Origin: Methanolacinia sp964465295 | GTDB lineage: Archaea; Halobacteriota; Methanomicrobia; Methanomicrobiales; Methanomicrobiaceae | NCBI GenBank assembly: GCA_964465295.1 | Contig: CAYXKC010000005.1 | Location: forward strand, 1-43,426 | Direction of reading: 5' to 3' | Length of the DNA stretch: 43,426 nucleotides | Part shown: piece after piece, positions 1 through 7,731 of the stretch | Numbering within the stretch: position 1 is the stretch's first letter | Layout of the letters: each line of letters starts with the position of its first letter | Translations under genes and position numbers: made by a program | Notes under the pieces: generated by a model | Seen by the model: only the letters and a program-made list of their open reading frames with translations | What the model was told of the DNA's origin: nothing | The model's database searches: none

Positions 1-54
1 ACGCACGACCTCCCGGTTATCAGCCGGGTGCACCACCGACTATGCTACGGGCCC
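1..54 (-). tRNA. tRNA-Ile (GAT), 5' part only, cut by the window edge
   Basis: Read on the minus strand, the sequence starts with acceptor arm GGGCCCG at position 54. A D-arm follows, then anticodon stem CCCGG, loop CTGATAA and stem CCGGG. The central loop triplet is GAT, so this is an isoleucine tRNA. About 54 of roughly 75 bases lie inside the window; the T-arm and the 3' acceptor strand are beyond base 1. The plus-strand reading gives no sensible tRNA. Confidence 0.9.
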
Positions 55-195
55 CTGTTAGTGCCTAAATAAATTGTTTTCATTGGTTTTTATAGGTTGT
101 GGATTTGGGTTGAAAACTATCTTCTCTGAAATGAATATTGTAGCAAAAATGATTATGAATATTTCAATTAAAAATAGATATTTTTTTAAATATTA

Positions 196-804
196 ATGTT
201 TGAAAAGTTCTTTAGTATGGGTTTTTTGGATAAACTTGGAAGGACAATCCAGATCTGGATCTCAGATGATGAAGAAGATGAGGTCACTGCAGAATCCAAT
301 ATTGACCTGAATAAAGAAAAAGGTGACAAATTCGAGCGATATGTTGTTGAAATTTTCAGGCAACAAAAAAAGTTTTTTGATATTATTGACTGGACTTCGG
401 ATAACTGTAATAAGCGAAAAGGACTGTATGTTGAATCCGATAAAAATCCTGACCTGAGATTAAGATACAAATGGAAAGGAAAAGATGAGCAGTTTGCAGT
501 GGAATGTAAATACAGATCCTATCTCTATCGAAATAAAAAATTTAATAACCAGTATATGCTGAACTGGACATATCCGGCGAAGATAAAACAATATAATGAA
601 TATTCACGAAAAAATAAGATTCCTGTATTCATAGTAGTCGGCCTTGGTGGTGAACCAGACAATCCCGAAGGTTTATTCTGCATTCCGCTTGAGGAAGCGA
701 AATACCCTAATCTCTTTACAAATGTTTTGGAAAAATATGAAGGTAATACTGAAAATCCCTCTTTTTTCTGGAAAGGGAAAGAAAAATCTCTCAAAATCAA
801 ATAA
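196..804 (+). CDS. PD-(D/E)XK nuclease-like protein of unknown role
   Basis: A 202-residue protein with the spacing expected of a restriction-endonuclease-like fold: an N-terminal helix with Glu47 (GDKFERYV), Pro85-Asp86, then Glu103-Cys104-Lys105 in a hydrophobic strand (FAVECKY). This matches the E...PD...(D/E)xK signature of Mrr/NERD-like nucleases. That is a fold-level call and the substrate is unknown. The first 30 residues carry an acidic stretch (DDEEDE). There is no Shine-Dalgarno at either ATG (196 or 217), so the transcript may be leaderless. The AT-rich stretch just upstream could supply a TATA element. The gene is clearly richer in A+T and lysine/asparagine than its neighbours and sits beside a tRNA gene, which suggests recent acquisition. 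No methyltransferase or helicase partner is visible here, but the region left of the tRNA is not in view. Confidence 0.72.
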   Translation: MFEKFFSMGFLDKLGRTIQIWISDDEEDEVTAESNIDLNKEKGDKFERYVVEIFRQQKKFFDIIDWTSDNCNKRKGLYVESDKNPDLRLRYKWKGKDEQFAVECKYRSYLYRNKKFNNQYMLNWTYPAKIKQYNEYSRKNKIPVFIVVGLGGEPDNPEGLFCIPLEEAKYPNLFTNVLEKYEGNTENPSFFWKGKEKSLKIK

Positions 805-878
805 TCTTTTTTTAGAGTGAACATTCAAAACCCATCAACACCTTAAAAGCCATCCGGCTACATAATAATCAGACAGAT

Positions 879-2651
879 ATGGCTGTCAGATATATGCTTG
901 GAAACGAGGCTATCGCCCATGCCTGCGTTGAGGCGAACCTCGATTTCGCGAGCGGCTACCCGGGGACTCCCTCATCCGAGGTTGTCGATACTTTAAGACG
1001 GCAGAAAGTCCGCGATTTCTATATCGAATGGTCCGTTAACGAGAAGGTTGCGCTTGAGAACGCGCTCGGTGCGGCCTGGTCCGGGGTCAGATCGCTTGTG
1101 ACGATGAAGCACGTCGGACTTAATGTCGCCGCCGACCCGCTGATGACAAGTGCCTATACCGGAGTAACCGGGGGCATGGTAATACTCTCTGCCGACGACC
1201 CGTATGCACATAGTTCTCAGAACGAGCAGGACTCAAGAGTCTATGCGCATTTCGCGAGAATACCCTGTCTCAACCCGGCCGGGGTGCAGGAGGCCCATGA
1301 TATGATGGCCGCAGCATTCCCTCTCTCGGAAGAGTTCGGACTTCCGGTGCTCTTCAGGCCGACTACTAGGATATGCCACTCGAAGAGCGATGTCGAGCTC
1401 GGCGAACCTGGAACAGAGCATAGGAAGGGAAATTTCGTAAAGGACCCAAAGCAGTATGTCGTAATCCCGGCACATACACGCATACTTCATAAAAAGCTCA
1501 ACGAAAAGCAGGGTGCGCTTGCAAAACGGCTCGTCGAACTCGGTTTCAACCATTATGAGATCAGGGGAAAGACCGGGATTGTAACCAGCGGAATCGCGTA
1601 TGAGTACGTAAAGGAGATCGTGCCGGACGATGTATCGGTCGCAAAGATCGGTGCATATCCGATAGACGAGGAATGGCTCGCCGGGTTTGTATCCGGGCAT
1701 GGTGAGATACTTGTCGTTGAGGAGTGCGCACCGGTCGTCGAGGAGGTTGTGCGGCAGATAGCATGCAATACTGTGATACACGGGAAGAAGGACGGCTGTG
1801 TTCCGTACGAAGGAGAGCTCGATCCTGCATCGACAGCCGCAGCGTTTGAGAAGGCCGGAATACCGCATAAGGGGGATTATCCAAAGAACTCTCCTGCCGA
1901 AGGTCTTCCGCCCCGCCCGCCGATCCTCTGTGCCGGATGCGGTCACAGAGCCACGTTCTATGCGATGAAGAAGATATTCGGGAAGAATGGAATATATCCC
2001 TCCGACATCGGTTGCTACACCCTTGGTCTCCAGCTCGGTGCCGTGGACACCACGATATGCATGGGGGCGTCAATAACAGTCGGCAGCGGTATTGCACAGT
2101 CCGGCGATGAAAATCCCGTAGTCTGTACTATCGGCGATTCAACATTTCTCCATACGGGAATACAGGGCCTTATAAACGCGGCGTATAACAATGCCAATAT
2201 GACGGTCGTAATCCTCGACAACCGGATCACCGCCATGACCGGCCACCAGCCCAACCCCAATACAGGTGTAACGGCCATGGGAGTTTCGTCCCCTTCGATC
2301 TCGCTCGAGGCCCTCTGCAGGTCATGCGGCGTTTCATTTGTAGAGACTATCGATCCGTACGACTATGTCGGAACCCTGGAGGCATTCAGGCGTGCAAAGG
2401 ATGCCGGCGGTGTTAAAGTCATAATCTCCCGCCAGCCATGCGTTATCGATGCAATGCGCAGGGGAATCCGTAGAAAGAGATTCTTTGTTGATACGGATGC
2501 CTGCACCGGATGTGGAGTCTGTGTAAAATTCGGCTGCCCGGCGATAGAATTTATCGATGATAAAGCGTCGATCAATACTTTATGCTCCGGATGTGGTGTC
2601 TGTGCGGATATATGCCCGCAGGGTGCTATTAGGGCGGAGGTGAAGAGATGA
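879..2651 (+). CDS. iorA: Indolepyruvate:ferredoxin oxidoreductase, alpha subunit
   Basis: This is the 590-residue catalytic subunit. It oxidatively decarboxylates aryl pyruvates (indolepyruvate, phenylpyruvate) to aryl-CoA with ferredoxin, or runs in reverse to make aromatic amino acids from aryl acetates. The N-terminal domain has GYPGTPSSE (about 26-34). The TPP half has CAGCGHRATF (about 351-360) and a GDSTFLHTG motif near 420 with NN about 20 residues on, which bind Mg-TPP. The C-terminus carries two [4Fe-4S] motifs: CTGCGVC..GCP from about 541 and CSGCGVCADICP from about 569. Length is normal for archaeal IorA. It is translationally coupled to iorB by a 4-base overlap. The start at 879 has no strong Shine-Dalgarno, so a leaderless or short-leader transcript is likely. 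Confidence 0.96.
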   Translation: MAVRYMLGNEAIAHACVEANLDFASGYPGTPSSEVVDTLRRQKVRDFYIEWSVNEKVALENALGAAWSGVRSLVTMKHVGLNVAADPLMTSAYTGVTGGMVILSADDPYAHSSQNEQDSRVYAHFARIPCLNPAGVQEAHDMMAAAFPLSEEFGLPVLFRPTTRICHSKSDVELGEPGTEHRKGNFVKDPKQYVVIPAHTRILHKKLNEKQGALAKRLVELGFNHYEIRGKTGIVTSGIAYEYVKEIVPDDVSVAKIGAYPIDEEWLAGFVSGHGEILVVEECAPVVEEVVRQIACNTVIHGKKDGCVPYEGELDPASTAAAFEKAGIPHKGDYPKNSPAEGLPPRPPILCAGCGHRATFYAMKKIFGKNGIYPSDIGCYTLGLQLGAVDTTICMGASITVGSGIAQSGDENPVVCTIGDSTFLHTGIQGLINAAYNNANMTVVILDNRITAMTGHQPNPNTGVTAMGVSSPSISLEALCRSCGVSFVETIDPYDYVGTLEAFRRAKDAGGVKVIISRQPCVIDAMRRGIRRKRFFVDTDACTGCGVCVKFGCPAIEFIDDKASINTLCSGCGVCADICPQGAIRAEVKR

Positions 2652-3229
2652 GCGGAAGTTACGATCTTTTGATCGTCGGTGTGGGAGGACAGGGAACGAT
2701 CCTAGCCTCGAATATTATCGGTGAAGCATGCCTTGAAGAAGGCAGGTTCGTCCGTTCAGCAGAGACGCACGGGATGTCACAGAGAGGAGGCTCGGTCGAG
2801 ACCCATATCAGGATCGACGGCAGGTACGGCCCGCTGATCTCTCCGGGAACAGCCGATCTTATCATCTCCTTCGATCTACTCGAAGCTGTGAGGTACAGCC
2901 ATTTCTTAAAGGACGGAGGGGTTATCGTATCCGGAAAGGAGATTATTGTTCCAACCTCGACCTTCCAGCAGGGTCTAAAGGTGCCTTCACGAAAATCCCT
3001 CGGGGAAATGCTATCGGGAAGGGAGGTTCATATAATCGATGCGGCCTCTGCAGCGGCAGAAGCCGGAAGCCCGCTTTCCCAGAATGTTGTCATGCTCGGC
3101 GCGGCATCGGGCCACCTGCCCCTTAAACGGGAATCGCTTTTAAAGGCGGTAACAAAACTGGTTCCTCACAAAACAGTTGAAATTAATTCCAAAGCCTTTG
3201 AGATCGGTGTCAGGGAAGGAAACAAATAG
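2648..3229 (+). CDS. iorB: Indolepyruvate:ferredoxin oxidoreductase, beta subunit
   Basis: The 193-residue gamma/beta-type subunit that completes the IorAB heterodimer. The N-terminal GVGGQGTILAS and the ETHGMSQRGGSVETHIR segment are the signature of this family of oxidoreductase small subunits. The start ATG overlaps the iorA stop (ATGA) and is preceded by a good Shine-Dalgarno, GGAGGTG, at about 2636-2642. The pair therefore forms one operon. The product is soluble and has no cluster motif of its own; electrons leave through the ferredoxin-like tail of IorA. Confidence 0.95.
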   Translation: MSGSYDLLIVGVGGQGTILASNIIGEACLEEGRFVRSAETHGMSQRGGSVETHIRIDGRYGPLISPGTADLIISFDLLEAVRYSHFLKDGGVIVSGKEIIVPTSTFQQGLKVPSRKSLGEMLSGREVHIIDAASAAAEAGSPLSQNVVMLGAASGHLPLKRESLLKAVTKLVPHKTVEINSKAFEIGVREGNK

Positions 3230-3230
3230 A

Positions 3231-3262
3231 CTCTTTTTTCATTTTCGGGCAATTCTTTTTCC
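3231..3262 (+). terminator. Probable oligo-T terminator after iorAB
   Basis: Two T-runs (3233-3239 and 3255-3260) lie just after the iorB stop. Archaeal termination often uses such tracts without a hairpin, and I see no hairpin here. Confidence 0.4.
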
Positions 3263-3318
3263 CCGCAACTTTAACAGCGATTGTTTTATATTAGTTCTAG
3301 CTCTAAAGGAAAATGGGA

Positions 3319-3522
3319 ATGTCTGAGAGTATTATATTAAAAGGCGCCATTCTTTCGGCCGCAAGTATTGGTGTCGGGGGAATAGTGATCGCGGCAATGA
3401 TAATGGACTACAGGTTTGATTTTTTCAATATTCTTCTGCCACTGATCTCGGTTCTTGTTGTAGCCGGAATAGTGATGATAATGTACGGTACATCTAAGAT
3501 TAACAAAGAGACAAGTGAATAA
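3319..3522 (+). CDS. Small two-helix membrane protein
   Basis: A protein of about 67 residues with two clear hydrophobic segments: SIGVGGIVIAAMIM and, after FDFFN, ILLPLISVLVVAGIVMIMYG. A short polar tail follows. It is not recognised as a named family; small double-TM proteins of this type are common in methanogens. An in-frame ATG exists at 3313, but the AAGGA sequence ending at 3310 is only 2 bases from it and 8 bases from the ATG at 3319, so 3319 is preferred. The stop lies one base before the next gene's likely ATG, so the two are probably cotranscribed. Confidence 0.7.
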   Translation: MSESIILKGAILSAASIGVGGIVIAAMIMDYRFDFFNILLPLISVLVVAGIVMIMYGTSKINKETSE

Positions 3523-3523
3523 G

Positions 3524-4321
3524 ATGCCTCTTCGGGTATGCATCGCCCAGGCAGAACCAATCTGGGAGAATCCCTCTGAAAATCTTAAGAAAGCATCAAA
3601 TTTTGCAGAGACTGCGGCATCGGAAGGTGCAGGAATTATCTGTTTTCCCGAACAGTTTGCAACAGGCTGGGATCCTGCATCATCCGTATTTGCAGAGGAC
3701 GAGGACGGTTTAATCTGCTCTGCATACCGGGATATCGCCGTTGAATCAGGTATCGCTGTTCTGGGGAGTTACAGGGAGAAAACAGGCAATTTTCCGAAAA
3801 ATACGACAATATTCTTTGATGACCGGGGCAGACTAGTCTCAAAATATTCGAAGATTCATCTCTTCTCCCCTGCAGGCGAGGACAGGCATTTCAGCCCGGG
3901 GGAGTCGCCTGCCACATTTGATTTCAGGGGAATTAAATTCGGGGTTGCGATTTGCTATGATCTTCGTTTCCCGGAATTATTCCTGAAATACAAAAAAAAG
4001 GGCGCCGGATGCGTACTGGTGCCTGCCGCATGGCCCTGCAGCAGGCTTTCGCACTGGGATCTCTTTCTGCGAACAAGAGCGATTGAAAACCGCATCTATA
4101 CTGTCGGGATAAACACCACCGGAAGAACCCCGGTCGACGATTACTGTGGGGGTTCGATGGCGGTATCGCCTTTGGGGGAAATAATCGCAGGCCCCCTGAA
4201 AGGCGAGGGATTGATATATGCGGATATTGAATCCCCCTGCCCCGAACTTCCGGATTCACTTTCGGACCGCAGGGAAGATCTTTACAAGTCCTGGATGCAG
4301 GATCTTCCTGATCAAAAATAA
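3524..4321 (+). CDS. Carbon-nitrogen hydrolase (nitrilase superfamily amidase)
   Basis: A protein of about 265 residues with the whole nitrilase catalytic triad visible: Glu43 in CFPEQF, Lys110 in KYSKIHLF and Cys144 in GVAICYDLRFPEL. Such enzymes hydrolyse small amides; the omega-amidase/Nit2 branch is closest by eye, but the substrate cannot be read from sequence. It is cytosolic with no signal peptide. The start is set at ATG 3524 because the first beta strand (PLRVCIAQAE) begins there; an in-frame GTG at 3515 would add three residues inside the previous gene. It ends in TAATG, overlapping the next gene by one base, so the two are translationally coupled. Confidence 0.9.
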   Translation: MPLRVCIAQAEPIWENPSENLKKASNFAETAASEGAGIICFPEQFATGWDPASSVFAEDEDGLICSAYRDIAVESGIAVLGSYREKTGNFPKNTTIFFDDRGRLVSKYSKIHLFSPAGEDRHFSPGESPATFDFRGIKFGVAICYDLRFPELFLKYKKKGAGCVLVPAAWPCSRLSHWDLFLRTRAIENRIYTVGINTTGRTPVDDYCGGSMAVSPLGEIIAGPLKGEGLIYADIESPCPELPDSLSDRREDLYKSWMQDLPDQK

Positions 4322-5049
4322 TGCGAGGGGACCAGCACGTATTCTACACGCTTCTGTCGGCAGTAATACTACTCTCTCCTGTATTATCTGTTGAAAATAT
4401 CTTTTTACTCCTTATCTTCCTAATCGCGGTATTCATCGGTTCGCTGGCTCCTGATGCCGATTCTGCCGACTCTGCAATAATGCATGGTATTCCGGGAGGA
4501 GAGGGCGGGATAAGAATACTCCGGAGGCATACTGTACTCATTCTCCCCTTCTTCGGCTACCTTATACGTTATATGATATACTTCCCGCTCTCGGTCGTCC
4601 TGTGGATCTTCACGCTCGGAAGGGTAAAACCGAAGCACAGGGGAGTTTTACATTCTTTATCCGGGATAATTCTGATCTCCCTGGTAGTTACCGCATGTCT
4701 TGCCGGTGCACTTTACCTCCTCCGGGCGCAGGAATATTTCTTACCTGTTATCACATTCGGGTGCGGCATTTTTTTTGGTGCATTGATGCACCTGCTGGAG
4801 GATTCATGCACAAAGGGAGGTGTTTACTGGTTCTATCCCATCTCGGAAAAGAAACTTGGGGGGACAATGGTCTCCGGAAGCAGGAGATATCTAATCATAA
4901 CTGCAATACTCGGGGCGGGTGCAGCTGCGGTCTATGTCAATGATTTTACAGACCTGTTCCCTCCTGAAATGCCATTTGCACCCCCGGTTGCAGTTCTCTT
5001 AACTTCCTGGGCAATAATTCTCCGGCTTGGCTGTTCGGAGTGGAGCTGA
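4321..5049 (+). CDS. YdjM/DUF457-like membrane-bound metal-dependent hydrolase
   Basis: A 242-residue integral membrane protein with about five to six hydrophobic segments. It has the family's polar signatures: a short N-terminal stretch with His6, SLAPDADSADS after the second helix, HRGVLHS near residue 105 and GALMHLLEDSCTKGG near 155. These His/Asp positions define the 'membrane-bound metal-dependent hydrolase YdjM' family (LexA-binding inner-membrane protein in E. coli). The real substrate is unknown in any organism I can name. The ATG overlaps the stop of the nitrilase gene by one base, so the pair is an operon, perhaps with a shared substrate. Confidence 0.82.
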   Translation: MRGDQHVFYTLLSAVILLSPVLSVENIFLLLIFLIAVFIGSLAPDADSADSAIMHGIPGGEGGIRILRRHTVLILPFFGYLIRYMIYFPLSVVLWIFTLGRVKPKHRGVLHSLSGIILISLVVTACLAGALYLLRAQEYFLPVITFGCGIFFGALMHLLEDSCTKGGVYWFYPISEKKLGGTMVSGSRRYLIITAILGAGAAAVYVNDFTDLFPPEMPFAPPVAVLLTSWAIILRLGCSEWS

Positions 5050-5083
5050 TATTGTCCCGGTTGTCCGGAGGCGGCCTTATCCA

Positions 5084-5095
5084 CTACATATAACA
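5084..5095 (+). promoter_or_regulatory. Probable TATA element of thrC
   Basis: The sequence CTACATATAACA lies 26-37 bases before the thrC ATG. Archaeal transcription starts about 25 bases after the TATA centre, which would place the start very near the ATG. The mRNA would then be leaderless or nearly so. An AGGAG at 5100-5104 is 16 bases from the ATG, too far for an ideal Shine-Dalgarno. Confidence 0.5.
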
Positions 5096-5120
5096 TCTCA
5101 GGAGACAGAAATTTTTAATC

Positions 5121-6323
5121 ATGTTTCGTCTTGTCTGTATAAACTGCGGTGCAGAATACAACCAGAACGAGGTAATTTACCGCTGTGGCAAGTGCGGACA
5201 CCTTCTTGCTGTCGAGTATGATTTCGATACCATAGAGGTTTCGCGCCATGAATGGGACTCGCGCCCGCTCAGGCTCTGGCGCTACAGGGAGCTCCTGCCT
5301 GTTGAAAGGGAGCCCGTCACACTCCACGAAGGCGGAACCCCGCTCTATCACCTGAAGGCAATTGGAGAGGAACTCGGGTTAAAAGAACTCTATGCAAAGC
5401 ACGAGGGAATGAACCCTTCAGGTTCGTTCAAGGATCGCGGGATGACGGTAGGCGTTTCTATGGCTCTTCAGCTCGGGATGAAGACTGTCGCCTGCGCAAG
5501 CACAGGGAACACCTCTGCAAGCCTTGCCCAGTATGCGGCAAAGGCCGGCATACCCTCGGTCGTTCTTCTTCCGGCGGGAAAGGTTGCCCTCGGAAAGGTC
5601 GCACAGGCGCTTATGCACGGTGCGAAGGTTATCGCCATTCGCGGCAACTTTGACAGGGCGCTCGAGATGGTTCACGATCTCTGCCTCAGCGAAGGCCTGT
5701 ATCTCCTCAATTCAGTCAACCCCTACCGTCTTGAAGGACAGAAGACAATCGGTTTCGAGACAGTGGATCAGCTTGGCGGAGTCCCGGACAGGATTGTTCT
5801 CCCGGTAGGGAACGCCGGAAATATTTCTGCCGTCCACAAGGGCCTCGGTGAACTCATCCAGCTCGGCTTTATTGATTCGATGCCGATGATGACCGGAGTT
5901 CAGGCAGAGGGTTCAAGGCCGGTTGCGGATGCAATATCAAAGAAACTTCCCGAGGTTGTGCCCGAGAAGAATCCCGAGACGATCGCAACAGCAATAAGGA
6001 TCGGCGCACCTGTGAACGCTGAAAAGGCCCTCCGTGCAATCAGGGAGACCGGGGGTACCGCACTCTCGGTAACAGACGATGAGATTCTTGCGATGCAGAG
6101 GGATCTTGCAAGGAAAGAGGGTATCGGTGTAGAGCCTGCATCAGCGGCATCCGTTGCGGGTATTAAAAAGATGGCCGAAGAGGGCCTCCTGGACAGGGAC
6201 GAGAGAATAGTATGTGTAGTGACGGGGCACCTTTTAAAGGACCCGGAGACGGTGATAAAACAATGCGAGCCTCCGGTGGAGATCGACGCGGATCTCGAAT
6301 CCCTTCTGTCTGTGCTGCGCTGA
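5121..6323 (+). CDS. thrC: Threonine synthase
   Basis: A 400-residue PLP enzyme that converts O-phosphohomoserine to threonine, the last step of the pathway whose first enzyme, aspartokinase, is also in this window. The N-terminal zinc-ribbon-like motif has Cys6, Cys9, Cys22 and Cys25, as in archaeal ThrC. The Schiff-base lysine is Lys104 in PSGSFKDRGM. ASTGNTSASLA and the glycine-rich LPVGNAGN bind the cofactor phosphate. Length is normal. The 3' end overlaps the next gene by about 61 bases, so they are likely cotranscribed. Confidence 0.95.
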   Translation: MFRLVCINCGAEYNQNEVIYRCGKCGHLLAVEYDFDTIEVSRHEWDSRPLRLWRYRELLPVEREPVTLHEGGTPLYHLKAIGEELGLKELYAKHEGMNPSGSFKDRGMTVGVSMALQLGMKTVACASTGNTSASLAQYAAKAGIPSVVLLPAGKVALGKVAQALMHGAKVIAIRGNFDRALEMVHDLCLSEGLYLLNSVNPYRLEGQKTIGFETVDQLGGVPDRIVLPVGNAGNISAVHKGLGELIQLGFIDSMPMMTGVQAEGSRPVADAISKKLPEVVPEKNPETIATAIRIGAPVNAEKALRAIRETGGTALSVTDDEILAMQRDLARKEGIGVEPASAASVAGIKKMAEEGLLDRDERIVCVVTGHLLKDPETVIKQCEPPVEIDADLESLLSVLR

Positions 6324-6883
6324 TCCTTTTCGCAGCCCTTTTTTGTCCAGTATCAGCTCCTGATGCGGACTTCTACGTTGCGGAGAACGGCAGCAGCTTT
6401 TATGCCGTATTGGACATCCGCGATACTGCCGGATATGATTTTACAGAACCCGGGATGCTGGGTGAAAAAATCCCGGTCGAGGTTTCCAATATCACTCTTA
6501 TCAATGAATCTGGCGGGAGTGTCGGATTTAAGATGGAAAGGCACTCAGTATCGTTTGAAAAGGGCAATTATACGATCGGATTCGACCAGGTTCTCGGCAA
6601 CAATGACTTCAGGGTTCTGATGGACGATCCCTACAATATCACGCTCCATCTCCCCGGGAAGTACCATGTGAATAATCCTCTCCTGGGGATGATCTCGTCC
6701 GGGGGTTCGGCTGATGAAGACGGCAACCGGACAACTGTTTCCTGGACCCGGACGAAATATGCAGAAACGAGATTCTATGACGATTTTCAGGAGAAAATTC
6801 TCCTTGCATTCGGATCTTTCTGGATTGTCCTCGTCCTGATATTCCTTGTGCCTTATCTTCTGTCAGGGCGGAGAAAGGACTGA
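6263..6883 (+). CDS. Secreted, C-terminally membrane-anchored protein (possible DUF5803)
   Basis: A protein of about 206 residues. It begins with a basic region (RASGGDRRGSRIP) and a signal-peptide core (SVCAALILFAALFCPVSA). The extracellular domain of about 150 residues is rich in strands and has several N-glycosylation sequons (NIT, NES, NYT, NGS). A C-terminal helix (FWIVLVLIFLVPYLL) ends in SGRRKD, so the tail is cytosolic. The architecture resembles DUF5803, but I am not sure of the family. The start at 6263 is chosen because GGTGA sits 7 bases upstream and the signal peptide follows at once; an earlier in-frame start at 6212 would deepen the overlap with thrC. The gene lies 61 bases inside thrC. 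Confidence 0.75.
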   Translation: MRASGGDRRGSRIPSVCAALILFAALFCPVSAPDADFYVAENGSSFYAVLDIRDTAGYDFTEPGMLGEKIPVEVSNITLINESGGSVGFKMERHSVSFEKGNYTIGFDQVLGNNDFRVLMDDPYNITLHLPGKYHVNNPLLGMISSGGSADEDGNRTTVSWTRTKYAETRFYDDFQEKILLAFGSFWIVLVLIFLVPYLLSGRRKD

Positions 6884-6933
6884 TTATATCGTATTTTTAT
6901 AAACCATATATTGATTTTAGGCTTAAGCTTTTA

Positions 6934-7008
6934 GATTATGCAATAATCCGGCGAAAAATCAGGTATTTTTCTGGTTTTATCACAGGTTTATGAGAGCCCT
7001 GCATAATC
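6934..7008. repeat. Widely spaced 9-base inverted repeat between convergent genes
   Basis: GATTATGCA at 6934-6942 is matched exactly by its reverse complement TGCATAATC at 7000-7008. The 57-base spacer contains an AT-rich imperfect hairpin (CAGGTATTTTTCTGG). It lies in the 167-base gap between two convergent genes. It could be a terminator-like structure or the remains of a small element. The role is unknown. Confidence 0.35.
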
Positions 7009-7050
7009 ACTTCAGTTTAAGCGAAATAAAAAGAAGATCTACCTGGGAGG

Positions 7051-7230
7051 TTATTTCTTTCTGTAGATGTTCAGGCCGATCTTAATATCTTCGTTATCCG
7101 GGATTGAGATATTCCCTTCGGTCGAGGCGATTGTAATGGATTTCCCTGATTTCGATTCGCCGAAGTCTTTTGAGATATCTACTTTAATTGTCAGGATGTT
7201 ACCCTGGAGATTCATATCAATGTTCTTCAT
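7051..7230 (-). CDS. Conserved-looking 59-residue small protein
   Basis: The minus strand has an open frame from ATG (7228-7230) to TAA (7051-7053) giving 59 residues. The sequence has alternating strand-forming segments, with GNILTIKVDIS, then KSGKSITIASTEGN, and ends IKIGLNIYRKK. The SGK..-ASTEGN...IGLN-Y pattern recalls a family of small proteins of about 60 residues seen in methanogens and some bacteria; this is from memory and function is unknown. There is no Shine-Dalgarno; AT-rich DNA upstream (7235-7255) could give a leaderless transcript. A 62-residue frame on the opposite strand lacks protein-like composition. It lies just downstream of iscSU on the same strand. Confidence 0.68.
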   Translation of the reverse strand: MKNIDMNLQGNILTIKVDISKDFGESKSGKSITIASTEGNISIPDNEDIKIGLNIYRKK

Positions 7231-7298
7231 GGATGAATATCTGTATTTTTTTTAATTAGAAGATTCTGTTATCTTTCCCGGGAAAAAGTGAATTTTTG

Positions 7299-7712
7299 TC
7301 AGTGATGATGACCTGAATGCCCGCCGGTCTCTTCCCATGGCTCGAGGCCGTTCTTTGTCCGGTAGTCGTTGATCGCCTTGTGGATTGCATCCTCTGCAAG
7401 CACAGAGCAGTGAAGTTTCTGCGGAGGGAGCCCCTCGAGTGCCTCTGCCACCGCCTTATTCGAGAGGTCCCATGCCTCCCTGACGGTCTTTCCCTTTATC
7501 ATCTCGGTCGCCATGCTGCTCGAAGCGATAGCAGCCGCACATCCGAATGTCTGAAACTTCACGTCCTCAATGATGTCCTCTTTGATTTTGAGGTATATCT
7601 TCATGATATCTCCGCACTGCGGGTTCCCTACTTCGCCTGTTCCGTCTGCATCTTCTATCGTGCCCTGATTTCTCGGGTTCTCGAAGTGATCCATTACCTT
7701 GTCGCCGTACAT
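7299..7712 (-). CDS. iscU: Iron-sulfur cluster scaffold protein IscU/NifU-N
   Basis: A 137-residue scaffold on which [2Fe-2S] or [4Fe-4S] clusters are assembled from sulfur delivered by IscS. The three ligand cysteines are present: Cys33 (NPQCGD), Cys58 (TFGCAAAIASSS) and Cys102 (LHCSVLAEDAI). Asp35, the residue that promotes cluster release, is also there. The C-terminus ends in a short histidine-rich tail (GGHSGHHH), unusual and perhaps metal-binding. It follows iscS by 19 bases on the same strand, so the two form an operon. There is no hscA, hscB or fdx nearby, so the module is minimal. Confidence 0.95.
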   Translation of the reverse strand: MYGDKVMDHFENPRNQGTIEDADGTGEVGNPQCGDIMKIYLKIKEDIIEDVKFQTFGCAAAIASSSMATEMIKGKTVREAWDLSNKAVAEALEGLPPQKLHCSVLAEDAIHKAINDYRTKNGLEPWEETGGHSGHHH

Positions 7713-7731
7713 CTCAATACTCCTTTAATTT

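Noticed and set aside
1233..1946. Long minus-strand open frame of 237 codons opposite iorA
   Set aside because: Cys/Arg-rich low-complexity product with no start signal; it mirrors the strong codon bias of iorA, which is a certain gene.
7067..7255. 62-codon plus-strand frame in the gap before iscU
   Set aside because: The opposite strand gives a better small protein (59 residues); the plus-strand product looks like its shadow.
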